From Dromiciops gliroides (lineage: Eukaryota; Chordata; Mammalia; Microbiotheria; Microbiotheriidae), in contig NC_057864.1 in assembly GCF_019393635.1 (NCBI RefSeq), positions 479,932,117 to 479,996,116 on the forward strand: a stretch of 64,000 nt of DNA, read 5' to 3'. The first letter of the stretch is position 1. The number at the start of each line of letters is the position of its first letter. The notes below the pieces were generated by a model, which was not told the origin of the DNA, ran no database searches, and saw only the letters and a program-made list of their open reading frames with translations. Positions 22,317-33,650 of the stretch are shown here, piece after piece. Made by a program: the position numbers and the translations under genes.

Positions 22317-22454
22317 GTCATGGTGATAATGATGAAGATGATGACAACGATGACGATTCACACAATGTCATAGGGAGAGGACAGGTGAGGAAGAAGGATG
22401 TAGAGATGAGCTGAAACAATTTACTTGAACAACTCGCTGAAATGTTTTCCATAT

Positions 22455-22705
22455 ACACATGTGGTAAAACCAATGGACCAGGAATTAGGGTATCTGGATT
22501 CTGTCCAATGACTCGTCTGGTGACCTTGGACCAGTCCCTTCCCCTAGATGAGCTTCAATTTTTCTCATCTATAAAATGAAAAGGTTAGAAAGAGGTCTGG
22601 TTGAACTTGGAGTCTCAGGACCTGCCTCAGATCCCAGTTCTGCCACTTACTATTCTTGGGCAAGTGACTTAACCCTCATCTTTAAAATGATGGGGTTGGA
22701 CTATG
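22455..22705 (+). repeat. two MIR-type fragments
   Basis: 22455-22620 ('gaccttggaccagtcccttc') and 22620-22705 ('gccacttactattcttgggc'). Confidence 0.6.
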
Positions 22706-22707
22706 AT

Positions 22708-22850
22708 CAATCAACCAATCAATCAGAAAGTATGTATTAAGCACTGTGTGTCGGGATACCGTGCCAGGTACTGGAGATACAAGTGCAGAAAAGAAAACAA
22801 TCCCTACTCTTAAGAAGTTTACATCATTCTAATGGAGGACACAAGAGGGT

Positions 22851-22913
<63 letters not shown>

Positions 22914-23430
22914 CAAAGAAAGGGGAGATAGAAGGAAAGAGGGAAAAGGAGAGATAGAAACAGAGAAAAAGAAGTGGCACAGAGCATGGGAGAAAGAATA
23001 GAGAGATGAGGGGGAAGGAGAGAGAGAATCATAATTACTTGTATTATAAACAAATAAATACAAGGTATTTAAATAAAAGGTATTTAGGTAGGAGAATGGG
23101 GGGGGATGAAAAGAAGGTTTATATAGAAGTTAATGCTTGAATTGCATCTTGAAGGAAGAAAGTGTTCCTAGGAGTCAGTGGTAAAGAGAGAGTGCATTCC
23201 AGGCAAGGGGGACATACAGTGCAAAGGTGCAGTGATGGTAGATGGCATGGTACATATGAGGTACAGAAAGACTGGTTTAACTGAATTTCAGGGATGGAAG
23301 GGGGAAGTCATTTTCATTTAAGATAAACTGGAGTTAAGTTGTGAAGGACTTCAAATCTAAATAAGGAAGCTCATATTTTTTCATTGAGGAAATAGGGAGC
23401 CATTTCAGTTTATTAAGTAGGAGAGTAATA
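22708..23430 (-). repeat. antisense L2-related element with (GT)n run
   Basis: 22708-22850 ('actggagatacaagtgcaga', 'agtttacatcattctaatgg') and 23090-23430 ('attccaggcaagggggacat', 'tgtgaaggacttcaaatcta') fit one antisense L2-type unit. It is interrupted by a microsatellite and GA-rich DNA. Confidence 0.55.
22855..22912. repeat. (GT)n microsatellite
   Basis: About 26 GT units, then a GA-rich stretch to about 23030. Confidence 0.97.
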
Positions 23431-23444
23431 GTTGGGAGTGGGGG

Positions 23445-23710
23445 GAAGAGGTCATTGCATTCATCTAATTCTAAAGTCTTTCAAAATTGTCTGCCTTGAT
23501 AATGTTGTTATCATTCTATAAATTGTTCTCCTAGTTCTCTTCATTCTCTGTCGATTCAGAGTCTTCCCACTTTCCCCTAAACCAAAAAGAATTTCATTCT
23601 TTCTTATGGCATGATAATTTTCCATTATAATTATATGATATCATTTGTTTGGCTATTCTCAGAGTTATGCTGGAACCAACTCTAACCTGTTCCTAAGAGC
23701 CAACTGTTAT
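23445..23710 (-). repeat. L1 LINE 3' ORF2 end, antisense
   Basis: 'ttcttatggcatgataattt', then 'ccattataattatatgatat', the reversed L1 ORF2 end seen also at 1690-1780. Confidence 0.6.
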
Positions 23711-24345
23711 TTTGTACGTGAGCATTTATACCTTAGAAACTGGCAAACTCTACAAATCAAGGCTTGATTTATTGTTTTGCTGATTTTCTAGACCGAAGAA
23801 AATAATGGGGGGGGGAATGTGAATAATTCAGATTAAACATAAAAGTGTGGTGTGCATTTTTTCTGGAGAAATGGTAATTAAACATTTAGCTGTCCACACT
23901 GGCCTCTCCCCAGGTGTTAGGCTTAAATATTTATTTCAATTGTAATTTATTTAGAGCCTACCTACCTAGAGCCAAGTACAATAAGTAAATTATTCTTACC
24001 CTACTAATTTTCTTAAAGGAGGGACGGAAACCACACCTTCTTGTTTTCATTACTCAACTAATACACTTCTGTTCACGTGGTAGATAGGGGATTCTAATCA
24101 CAGAAAGAAGATAGAACAAAACACCTTGTTCATGGATGGAGCAATGTTCATTCACAATCCATTCCTGTCTGGATTCTCTGGGTCTAGAGCAATGAAGTTT
24201 TCCTGTCCTTCTTACCTGCATTTTGGCTGGAGTCAGGGAGGAAAAAGGACTTTATTTTGGAGAGCAGAGCCTGCCCCATTACCTCTGCTCATCTCTTGTG
24301 GAGATAACATCGGTGCTTTTTGAAGGGATCTTGAATATAATCTAA
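23711..24345. other. unassigned intergenic sequence
   Basis: Nothing recognised. Confidence 0.4.
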
Positions 24346-24806
24346 ACCAAGGGTTCTTAAACATTTTGAGTCACATTACTTTTTTGCAGTGTGGGAAAGC
24401 CCTCTCCAAATAAGATCTTTAAATATATGAAGTTAAATACATCGTATTATAAAAGAAATCAGCTATATTAAAATATAGTCTGTAGAGAGGAAGACTGTGG
24501 TCTCATGTGATCTAGCAGCATATCTGGTAACTACAGTAATTTTAAGGTAATGATGAGTGTAAATGATTCTTCAAAACATCTGCAACAGCTGTAAGGTAAT
24601 ATGAAAATACCTGTGATTTCTATTGGTGAAAAAGTCACAGGTGCTGAAATATTATGCTTCATTGCCTACATCCATAATCAAAGGAAGTCCTCAATTTTAC
24701 TTAGAGGTGAGTAAAAAATCAAGATGTGATATTTTCCCTTCCAAAGTCACAGACACCCTGAAATCTATCCACAGACCTCTTCCATGGATCCCAGGTTGAA
24801 AACCCT
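24346..24806 (-). mobile_element. old hAT-type DNA transposon, nearly complete
   Basis: Inverted ends 'caagggttcttaaac' (24348) and 'gttgaaaacccttaat' (to 24810). Flanking 8 bp 'taatctaa' (24338-24345) and 'taatctag' (24807-24814) match at 7 of 8 positions, the hAT duplication length. The interior 'ctgtgatttctattggtgaa' matches an old mammalian hAT family as I recall it. No transposase frame. Confidence 0.65.
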
Positions 24807-24904
24807 TAATCTAGAATAACCTTACCCTATTAACTGATACACCCTTTTCTGGACAGAAACTGTGATTTAATTGATACATAGATCTCCTAATGAGGAAAGA
24901 GACA

Positions 24905-25280
24905 GTTCAGGGAATCCTTGGAAGATGTCTATGAACCAATTCAGAGTAAAGTGAGCAGAAGCAGAATAATTTCTATAAAATGACAATGTCGTAAATACAA
25001 ACAACAAACAACTTTGAAATATTTATGAACTCTGGTCCATGCAATGCCCAGTCCCTATCACAACTCACCCTGAAACATGTTATCCACCACTTGAAAGAGA
25101 TTTGATGGAGTCAGTGCAAATTAGGACACATATTTTTACACATGACCAATATGGGAGTTGATTTTGCTTGATTAGGCATAGTTGTCACGGGGTTTTCTTT
25201 TTCTTTTTTCAAGAACGGTAGGAGGGAGAGAAAACAAAATTTTTGTTCATTAGAACAATTAAATTAATTTTTTTAAATGA
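24905..25280 (+). repeat. L1 LINE 3' end
   Basis: 'agtaaagtgagcagaagcag', 'aacaactttgaaatatttat', then a T-rich and G-rich terminus, as in the copies at 29300 and 50520. Confidence 0.7.
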
Positions 25281-25284
25281 AGAG

Positions 25285-25380
25285 TGCTGTACTCGGAATA
25301 AGGACTCTTAAGTTTGAATTCTACCTGGGTGACCATGAATAAGGTACTCAACTTCTCAGTCTGAATTTCTTCAACTCTCA
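25285..25380 (+). repeat. MIR fragment
   Basis: 'gtgctgtactcggaataagg', 'cctgggtgaccatgaataag'. Confidence 0.6.
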
Positions 25381-26360
25381 TCCTTCTCCCTCTCTGTGTC
25401 TGAGCTCCATCCTTACAGCAAGAGAAGGAGTCTGGGTGTCAAGGGAGAAAAAGAAAGAATACCCATCTGTGCTAATCATCCCCAAACCCAGGCCTGCCCA
25501 CCCAGCTTTAGAGCAGATAGTGTTGGGATCAGCTTAGGGGAAACGATATTAAGGAATAAGCTACTGTGAACTTCTTTGAAAGAGAAGGATCACACAGACC
25601 AAAACGGCCATCAGCAGCCTACCTCCTAGCACTGCAAATGCTTTCCTACAATAAGACTTTACCATTGAGACTACATCTCCTGGAAAGAGGCAGACCCAGG
25701 GACAAGTGGTGAATGTATGTGGTATGAGTTACTGAAGAGAAGACCAGATGCAGGGCATCTAGCATTGGGCAAAGACAAACTTATATAAGAGAAGATTCAG
25801 CATCCAATCAAATTACCATAGGGCTGGGAGCTTCTAGATGCTTTCAAGGAAGTTTTAGTCGAGATGCCTTAACTGTGTGGTCTTTGAGTTCTAGGTTTGA
25901 CTAGACTATAGTCAAAGAGTTTGGGCTATTGGATTTGAGAGGATGCAACAGAAAGCCCAGGCTACATTAAATGCTTTATGTAGTTGATTATATTCCTTTT
26001 CTCATTATAATGATTAAAACTTGTGTATTGTAGCATGCTTGTGTAATTGAACTTCTTGGAAATTCAGTAGAAACAGAGAGATCCAAGGTATTTTCCCCAA
26101 TAGGTACATACCATAAGACAATCTGATTGGATTGGTCCACATACCTTAAATCATTAGATTAATCACATAAGCTTTGGCACCCACAAAGGAGACAGAGCAA
26201 GGAGAGAGAGGTAGCTAGTTCTCCGAGAGTCATAGAGAGCTTACTGCTAGATCTAGAATGTCTTCTGCGATTGATGAGAATGCCTAATTTCTGGGGTATG
26301 CATATAACTAACATAAATCTATCTTTATCACTAAATAGGATCAAATAGTTGATCATCAGT
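25381..26360. other. repeat-poor unassigned stretch
   Basis: About 1 kb with no recognised repeat and no convincing coding frame. Confidence 0.45.
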
Positions 26361-26364
26361 CCTC

Positions 26365-26635
26365 CCTGGTGGTCACAGGTAAAACAAAGATAACACTTCT
26401 TGTGTATCTACCTCCCAGGGTTGTGGTGAGGATCACAGGAGATAATGAATGCAGTGGGGTACCATGGGGAAAGCACTAGATTTGGTTCAAATCCCAACTC
26501 TGCTACTTATTCATTATCTGTGTGTCCCAGGGCAATTCTCTTAACTTCTTTCGACATTAATTCCTCAACCCTAAGGGAACTGGACTAGGTAGATTCTAAG
26601 AGCCCTTCCAGCTCCAAATTTTGGTTTCCGGTGAA
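26365..26635 (+). repeat. MIR tail followed by MIR3-like copy
   Basis: 26365-26460 ('cctcccagggttgtggtgag') and 26455-26635 ('caaatcccaactctgctact', 'cccttccagctccaaatttt'). Confidence 0.65.
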
Positions 26636-26639
26636 TCTT

Positions 26640-27450
26640 ACTAATACTTTATGAATGTCAATTAACATCATCGTCACCCTCTCCCTTTAGGCAGGGTCCA
26701 TCTGGCATTTGGTCATTTGAGGACGGGGTAAATGGACAAGTGCTTGTGTCTGTGTGGTTTTTTTTTAATTTCTTATTTCCCATTACAGGCAATGTTTAAT
26801 TGACTGCTTCAACTTTAAACAGAGCAAAATAAAACTTGGAAAAGGTTTCATAAAGCTCTTTGGACATTGAACAGCTCTTTTTAAATCTTGATTTTTGATG
26901 ACTGTAGCAGAATCAGAAATATACAGATTAAGTTTCCCTTGAAATGCACTTTTTTTAAAAAAATTATAGGAAAGAGGTCTTGGCAGAGTACTTTTTGGGA
27001 CCTGCCAAACCCAAACTATTTGAAAAATATCTGAAGATGTTTGACTAAACTCAAAAAAGACTTTCATTCTCCTCCTATAGGATTCTCCTTCCTGTCTGCC
27101 TTCAAGGGCTAATAAGCAGAGCCTAGAGTCTTGACTGTTATGTATGGGGTCCTTGAGCATCACTTAAGGGTGATGGAACAGAGACTCAGACAATCATGTT
27201 ATCAGAGATTCGTCTAGACCAATTCTGGCTGACCTTATTATCAGAAACTAGAAAACTGGCCCTCACCAGCAGCAGCCAGTCAGACAATAGCATTGACTTG
27301 ACTACTGCCCACATCTGCCTCTTCCTCATGGGACAACCTTCTTAGATGGGCTCCTAAATAGTCAAGACGCTGGAATACGCTCAGGAATACTTTCCTCCAG
27401 ACAATTGTTCTCCAAACAAAGAACAGAGCAAATTAATTAAAATGAAGTAG
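26640..27450. other. unassigned intergenic sequence
   Basis: The - strand open frame 26783-27163 (126 codons) shows no recognisable domain. It is AT-rich with long F/L runs, and I do not call it a gene. Confidence 0.4.
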
Positions 27451-27485
27451 CTTTAAAATCATTTATTAAGTGCCTGCTATGTGCC

Positions 27486-27700
27486 AGAGGCAGCTAGACA
27501 GTACAGTGGTTAGAGAAATAGGCCTGGAGTCAGGAAGACCTGAGTTCAAATTCAACCTCAGGCACTTGTTGTGTGACCCTGGGCCAAGTCATTTAGCTTT
27601 AATCCACTACAGAAGAAAATGATAAACCACTTTGGTATGCTAAGGTCCATGGGACCACGAAGGGTTGAACACGACTAAACAATTAAACAACAACCACAAA
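27486..27700 (+). repeat. MAR1-like SINE
   Basis: Head 'gaggcagctagacagtacag', tail 'acgaagggttgaacacgact'. Confidence 0.8.
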
Positions 27701-27837
27701 TGCACCAGGAGCTGTTTTAGGTGCTGAGGGTATAAGTACAGAAGTGAAACAGCCTCTGCCCTCATGGAGCATATATTCTAATAGGAAGCAATAATACATA
27801 TATGGAAATGGTAGCAAGGAGTGGGAGCTCTGGACTG

Positions 27838-27887
27838 AAGAAGGAAGGAAGGAAGGAAGGAAGGAAGGAATTGAATGAATGAATGAA
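27838..27887. repeat. (GGAA)n then (GAAT)n simple repeat
   Basis: About 8 GGAA units, then 4 GAAT units. Confidence 0.95.
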
Positions 27888-27995
27888 AAAGCATTTGATA
27901 AAGTGCTTGCTATGTGTAAAGCACTATGCCAAGAACTGATGATACAAAGAGAAAAGTAGAGACAATTCCTGCTCCTGAGGAGCTCACATTCTAAT

Positions 27996-28250
27996 TGTGG
28001 TTCGATTGTTTTTTCAGTCATGTTTGACTCTCCGTAACCCCATTTTGGGGTTTTCTTGGCAAAGATACTGGAGTGGTTTGCCATTTCCTTCTCCAGCTCA
28101 TTTTACACACGAGGAAACTGAGGCAGACAGGGTGAAGTAACTTGCTCAGGGTCACACAGCTATTAAGTATTTGAGTCTGGATTTGAACTCCGGTCTTTGT
28201 GACTCCAGGGCTGGTGTTCTATGCACTATGGCTCCACCTAGCTGCCCTCG
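27996..28250 (-). repeat. MAR1-like SINE, full length
   Basis: The L2 target 'cattctaat' is duplicated at 27987-27995 and 28251-28259. Reverse tail 'tttgactctccgtaacccca'. Confidence 0.9.
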
Positions 28251-28557
28251 CATTCTAATAGGAAGAAGCAATACATAAAGGTTTTAGGTGCAGTTCAGAA
28301 AGAGAAACCCCATAATCCTGAGAGCACAGCAGCAAAGAAGATGGTGATGCATCTTCTTTAAGATTATTTCTACTTAATGAAGATGGAAAAGCCCAAAAGT
28401 CCTAAGAGTGCAACAGCAGAGTGAAGGGCAAACTCAGGGGTCCTTGGAGGAGTCACAGGACTTTTCAGAGACGCAATCTAGACTCTTTCAGAATGACTTG
28501 ATCATCATAGACCAGAAAATGAATGCCACCATCACTGACTAAACAGGAAACGGTATT

Positions 28558-28955
28558 ATATAGTGACAAGATCCCTGGCTCTGGATCTAAGCACCTGAGT
28601 TTGAATCACAATTCATGACTATCAGCTGTGTGATTTTAAGTAATTAATGTTATCTCTATGGGCCTCAGTTTCCTTATATGTAAAACAAGGAGGTTGGAAT
28701 AACAAGCCTTAAAAGTGCCTTCCAGGGGCGGCTAGGTGGCGCGGGGCGGCTAGGTGGCGCGGGGTGGCTAGGTGGCGCAGTGGATAAAGCACCGGCCCTG
28801 GATTCAGGAGTTCCTGAGTTCAAATCCGGCCTCAGACACTTGACACTTACTGGCTGTGTGACCCTGGGCAAGTCACTTAACCCCATTGCCCCATAAAAAA
28901 AAAAAAAATTAAAAGTGCCTTCCAGCTCTGAGCTGTGATCCCATGATCTGAAATA
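28558..28955 (+). repeat. MIR3-like CORE-SINE split by a WSINE1-like insertion
   Basis: Left part 28558-28725 ('gacaagatccctggctctgg'). Right part 28926-28955 ('ctctgagctgtgatcccatg'). Confidence 0.7.
28726..28908 (+). repeat. WSINE1-like SINE with triplicated 5' head
   Basis: Perfect 17 bp duplication 'ttaaaagtgccttccag' at 28709-28725 and 28909-28925. The 18 bp head 'ggggcggctaggtggcgc' occurs at 28725-28742 and 28743-28760, and a third, complete head starts at 28761. Confidence 0.95.
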
Positions 28956-28969
28956 TAGTCCCAGCTGGT

Positions 28970-29277
28970 GTTTGTCCTTAGTTTTCAAAGATGATCATGA
29001 CATTGGGAGATGATGTCATGACTTGCAGTGAACTGGATTTAAGTGAGGGAGGGCTATACAAAGTCACTAGCCTCACTCTCTCCTCCAGAGCCATCTGGGT
29101 CTAGTGGCAAGATATACATCAGGACAACTGGAGATGGCCCTGGATGTTTAAGGTAATCAAGGTTGTGATTTGCCCACAATCATACAGCTAGTGTGTGTCA
29201 AGTGTCTGAGGCTGGATTTGAATTTGTGTCCTCCTGACTCCAGGAGTACTCTATCCACTGGGCCACCTAGTTGCCCC
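28970..29277. repeat. composite marsupial repeat with SINE-like right end
   Basis: 28970-29150 ('gggagatgatgtcatgactt', 'cctccagagccatctgggtc') looks like a marsupial interspersed repeat I recall but cannot name. 29165-29277 is a diverged antisense SINE end ('actgggccacctagttgccc'). Confidence 0.55.
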
Positions 29278-29299
29278 TATATCCCCAGCACATTTTTGT

Positions 29300-29580
29300 A
29301 CAAAAAACCCCAACAATTTAAAGATAAGCAACTTTGAAAGACTTTGAGAACACTGATGAATGAAATTACTACTTTCAGAGGACCAAAGTTGAACATACAT
29401 AGAGAGGGGTTGGCCTTAAGATACAAAACAAGACATATACTTTTAGATGTAGCCAGTGTAAAAATTCACTTTGCTTGACTATACACTCTACTAAAAGGGT
29501 TTTGGTCTTTTCTTTTTTATGATGTGGGGAGAGAGGTTGGAAATAAATGCTTGCTAATTAAAACTTTTTTAATTAAATAA
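29300..29580 (+). repeat. L1 LINE 3' end
   Basis: 'aagcaactttgaaagacttt' through a T-rich stretch to 'gtggggagagaggttggaaa'. Confidence 0.65.
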
Positions 29581-29891
29581 ATAAGTTAATTAGTTTTCTC
29601 AAGCATCACAGTTGTAGCCAGCCAAATTATCTACCAACAGAAGCCACTACTATTTCTCCTCACATCTCCCAGCCATATACCTCCATGCATGTCAGGAATA
29701 CTAATGTAAGACATCTCAACCACCCTTTACTCCACTGCCAGCAAAGAGTAGAATCCTGACCTGTTGAGAGAGGGAAATTAGCGCTAAAGGCCGATAATAT
29801 AGAAGACAGAATTTGTTGGAGAATAAAAAGGGACTGGATTAGTCATGACTATTTCCCTCCCCACTGACTCCTTGGACCAAGCATACATTTT

Positions 29892-30028
29892 TTTTTTTTT
29901 TTGTGGGGCAGTGGGGGTTAGGTGACTTGCCCAAGGTCACACAGCTAGTAAGTATCAAGTGTCTGAGGCCGGATTTGAACTCAGGAACTCCTGAATCCAG
30001 GGCCAGTGCTTCACCTAGCCGCCCCCAT
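29892..30028 (-). repeat. WSINE1-like SINE with head deletion
   Basis: Perfect duplication 'gcatacatttt' at 29881-29891 and 30029-30039. About 14 bp of the A-box region is missing. Confidence 0.93.
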
Positions 30029-30209
30029 GCATACATTTTACAAACACAGAAATGATATCATGGCAACGTTCCAAATTCCAGACTGATTAATTTAAGATCT
30101 TAAATACCCCTGATGCACTCATATGAGAGTCCATAGCTTTATCTATTCCCCATCCATTCACCCTGGACACCTTAGGATACTACTATTCCCATCCACCCTG
30201 CAATGGTGG

Positions 30210-30237
30210 ACACACACACACACACACACACACACAC
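30210..30237. repeat. (AC)n microsatellite
   Basis: About 14 units. Confidence 0.95.
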
Positions 30238-30394
30238 CTCTTGTTCTATGAGCAGTAATCAAATTAAGGCTGCCATTGCTTCCCTGAAAGGGTAAGACCA
30301 CTGACGGCCTTATAGCACACCTCACCACTCCTCTGGTTTCCCACATAAAATTCCCTACCCACTGCTCCCCTATATGCATGGTCTCCCTCTCAGT

Positions 30395-30515
30395 CAGGAC
30401 ATAAGCTCCATGAGCATAGGAACCATCTGACTTCTGTATTTGGATTCCTAGAACTTAACAGGGTACCTGGTAAACAGTAGGGGCCTAATAAATGCTTTTT
30501 CATTCATTCGCTCAC
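30395..30515 (+). repeat. L2 LINE 3' end
   Basis: 'aagctccatgagcataggaa', 'ggcctaataaatgctttttc', GAAT-like tail. Confidence 0.75.
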
Positions 30516-30544
30516 TCCTTATGTTAAAAGGGAGGCTTGTAGGT

Positions 30545-30920
30545 GGTTGGGAAAGCCATATAAGAGGCAATGAGAAATCAATCTGGAGTCAGAGGAGCCT
30601 GTTTATAAACCCACCTACTACTTGCACAACTTGGGTAAATCACTTCCTTCTCCGGATCTCTATTTCCTCATCTGTAAAAGAAGAGTGTTTGACCAGAAGC
30701 CTTATGAGGTCCCTTCCAAATCTATAACTATTATCCTCTGGGGTAAATGAAAATGACCATGGTACTAAAAAAGTAAAAGAGCATCAATTTTAAAAATTAA
30801 CAAAAATAAAATGGAGATAATATCACCCGTAGTGTCTACTTTAGAGAATTATTGTTAGGCTTAAATGAGACAATATAGCTAAAGTTCTTGGCAAACTTTA
30901 AGGTACTGTCATCATCAGTG
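30545..30920 (+). repeat. MIR3-like copy and a MIR tail
   Basis: 30545-30735 ('ctggagtcagaggagcctgt', 'gaggtcccttccaaatctat'). 30800-30920 ('aaaatggagataatatcacc'). Confidence 0.65.
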
Positions 30921-31057
30921 TAAATTCCCTGCCCACACTGGATTTTTTTAAAAAAATAATGGTAGCCTGTTAATTGAAACCCCTCCTTGTCTTTGCTAAC
31001 AAAGTTAAGTAGGACATGATTCCACTTAGAATGCCCAGTTAGAAGTCTCTATCTTGG

Positions 31058-31216
31058 GAGCGGCTAGGTGGTACAGGGGATAAAGCACCAGCCCTGGATT
31101 CAGGAGGACCTGAGTTCCAATCCGGCCTCAGATACTTGACACTTACTAGCTGTGTGACCCTGGGCAAGTCACTTAATCCCCATTGCCCTGCAAAAAAAAA
31201 AAAAAAAAAAAAAAAA
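31058..31216 (+). repeat. WSINE1-like SINE with long pure A-tail
   Basis: Duplication 'agaagtctctatcttgg' (31041-31057) recurs at 31217-31233 with one mismatch. The A run is about 26 nt. Confidence 0.94.
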
Positions 31217-31800
31217 AGAAGTCTATATCTTGGCTTGCTTGGGTAACAATGATGGAAGGTCTCCATCAGTTCTAGTGAATATGCCCTGTATGCATACTCC
31301 AATGGGGTCTTCACAGTCCCATAACCCTGACAAGCCAGTAGAAATAGCCCTGTTGCCACCAGCAATGTCAGATTCGTGCTTTGCTCTTGCCTGTTCACTA
31401 TTACTTGGAGGCAACAAGAATTCAGTAGATATGGTTCAGGATGAAGAGAAACCACTGCAACAATGACCAATGGACCACTAGGTTACTGCTCAATGCTTTG
31501 TAACTATGGTTCTTGTTTTGCTATTATAGTAAATGCATTTGCTTTGAATTGTGTTCACTGGCATGATTAATACTGGAAAGCACACCTAGGGGACTCTTGA
31601 TGTATAGCAGAAGGAGAGCAGACTCTAGAACCAGGAAATAGTATCTGCTTTCTTCCATCCTAACCTAAATGCCAGTAGGAGAGCCAAATTGGAGGCTGCT
31701 ACACTAACAAATACCTTCTAATGAGCTCATTGAGTTTTGTCTCCTCATCAGAAGTCAGGAATAATTTGATATCTGCATTACTGATAGCCTGTTGACACTT
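31217..31800. other. unassigned sequence, weak gene-like open frame
   Basis: The + frame 31230-31466 (78 codons) has a less skewed composition than most frames here and ends DMVQDEEKPLQQ. I recognise no domain. It could be a processed pseudogene fragment or chance. Confidence 0.25.
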
Positions 31801-32084
31801 CTATTACTTTTTTTTAATATTACTAAGGGAAAGGATTAAACTAGCCCTTGGAAGTTAGTTGTACCTAACTTTAAATAGATACACTTGGTCATTAAGCCCA
31901 TAAGATTACAAATAAATAGATCCACAGCTAGAAGGGGTCTTCTTGTGCCATTCCTGGAACCTTTGGGCAGTCCAGTGAAACCCTCTTCATAACAATTGTA
32001 AATGCATAAAACAAAATGCAAAAGGTTATTTAAAAACCAATTATATTAAGATACAGTTATCAAAAGACTTTTTAAAACATGTTT

Positions 32085-32250
32085 TTGAACCCTAGGTTAA
32101 TAATCCCTGATCTAATACAGCCCCTTCATTATGTAAATGAGGAAAATCGGGCCCAGGATGGTTTGAGTGACTTGCCCAGTCATACAACTATTAAGTATAA
32201 AAGGTGATATTTGAACCCAGGCCCTCTGATTCCAGTGTCCATTACACATT
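32085..32250. repeat. hAT end fragment and antisense MIR
   Basis: 32085-32112 ends 'ctaggttaataatccctgat', like the hAT ends at 33480. 32112-32250 is antisense MIR ('gatatttgaacccaggccct'). Confidence 0.55.
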
Positions 32251-33103
32251 TATATTCACACTCATATGCATAACTGCATATAATATCAAAGCCATTAACC
32301 CTCTTTAACAAGTATACAGAACCAAAGACTGCCATTTTTGACCACTGATTCCTACTCTTTTAGCGATTCTTTATGGGTCCTTTCCCAATACTTCCTGCAT
32401 CATATTTCACAAACAGACCCCACCAGCCAAGTCGCTGACATGGGAATGCCAACAGTGGCCATGACGGGTTCGATTCTGTTCATGCCAAGCATGGGAACAT
32501 GTTGATTTCCGCCCTTCTTGGCTGGTCTGTCACCGCCCCCACAGATAGCACAGACTATGCATAAAGAACCATAACCGCAGCAGGGGGGAATGGCCTCTGA
32601 GTAGATGGGCAGAAAGCATGGAGACATCAAGTTCCATACTCACAGACAGCTGTGGGGACCATGCTCACAATTCTCGCATATTGATGCATTTTCAGCATTC
32701 TCATAGCAGTCTGGCCTGTGATTCCTGCTTTTCTGGCAGAGTCGAGCACAATCTGCTAAATGACAACCTTCTGAAAATACACTGTGGGAAGAAAGAAAAA
32801 ATCCCCGAAGTAAAGCCAGCTCACTGTTGCCCTGGGAGGGGCAGGTAATTGATTGGCCTAACTCCAGAATCTATAAAAGCCTGAATTTGTTTGAAAGATG
32901 CACTTAAGAAAGATGGAGAAAACTTGAATATTTGGGAAGAAATAAACATTTTGAGCAGATTGTTTACACCATTGCAAATCAGTCTGTCTGATGGCTCACC
33001 CTCTCCTTGAAAGCTAATGAATGGTCTGCCTGCAGTATGCATTTCCTGGTCTTTTTCAGGAAAAAAAAATGTAACCTATATCAGGCTGATCTTAGGCATC
33101 ATC
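32250..33103. other. repeat-poor island, possible conserved non-coding DNA
   Basis: 850 bp with no recognised repeat and several CpGs (32400-32590). The - frame 32400-32630 (76 codons) contains a cysteine-rich run near CCGYGSLCIVCAICGG. I recognise no family and see no clear splice context. Confidence 0.4.
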
Positions 33104-33497
33104 CAGGAGTTCTTAACCCTTTAGACCCTTTTGGTAGTCTGAAGAAGACTATGGAGGGGCAGCTAGGTGGCGCAGTGGATAGAGCACCGGCCCTGGATTC
33201 AGGAGGACATGAGTTCAAATCTGGTCTCAGACCCTTAACACTTACTCGCTGTGTGACCCTGGGCAAGTCACTTAACCCCAATTGCCTCACCAAAAAAACA
33301 AACAAGCAAACAAAAAAAAAAAGAAGAAGAAGATTATGGGCCCTTCGCAGAAAGATGTAGTTTTTAAATATCATAATTAAAGAAATGCTGTTTCATTTAG
33401 AGATTTGTGGAAATAAAAATGTATTTTTATCATCCAATTTCATGGACCCCCTGAAATATATCCATGAATGCCATGCACCCCAGGTTAATAACCTTTG
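33104..33497 (-). mobile_element. hAT-type DNA transposon remnant, split by a SINE
   Basis: Left 'aggagttcttaacccttt', right 'aggttaataacctttgat'. Interior 'aaataaaaatgtatttttat'. Same family as 18748-19127 in opposite orientation. Confidence 0.6.
33155..33325 (+). repeat. WSINE1-like SINE, TTAACAC / CCAATTGCCTCAC subtype
   Basis: Duplication 'gaagaagactatgg' (33141-33154) recurs at 33326-33339 with one mismatch. The tail is AAAC/AAGC units. Confidence 0.94.
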
Positions 33498-33499
33498 AT

Positions 33500-33650
33500 C
33501 TAAACCAAATCCCTTAAGTAACACAAGAAGAAACTGAGGCCCTACAAAGTAAAGGGACTCACCCAAAGTCACACAGAGAGTAACGACGACTTCAAATTTG
33601 AACTCAGGACCACTGATTCCACATCCAAGGTGCTTTCCCTTGTTGCTTCC
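33500..33650 (-). repeat. MIR fragment
   Basis: 'aagaagaaactgaggcccta', 'cacccaaagtcacacagaga', 'tgaactcaggaccactgatt'. Confidence 0.6.

Larger units (their letters stand above)
27455..28270 (-). repeat. antisense L2 3' region split by two MAR1 insertions
   Basis: 27455-27485 ('gtgcctgctatgtgccagag'), 27701-27830 ('cctctgccctcatggagcat') and 27890-27995 plus 28251-28270 ('ttcctgctcctgaggagctc', 'cattctaataggaagaag') read as antisense L2 sequence, probably two tandem copies. Confidence 0.65.

Noticed and set aside
22824..23063. Histidine/threonine-rich frames over the (GT)n run, and similar at 4366-4587 and 13800-14088
   Set aside because: Dinucleotide repeats stay open in several frames.
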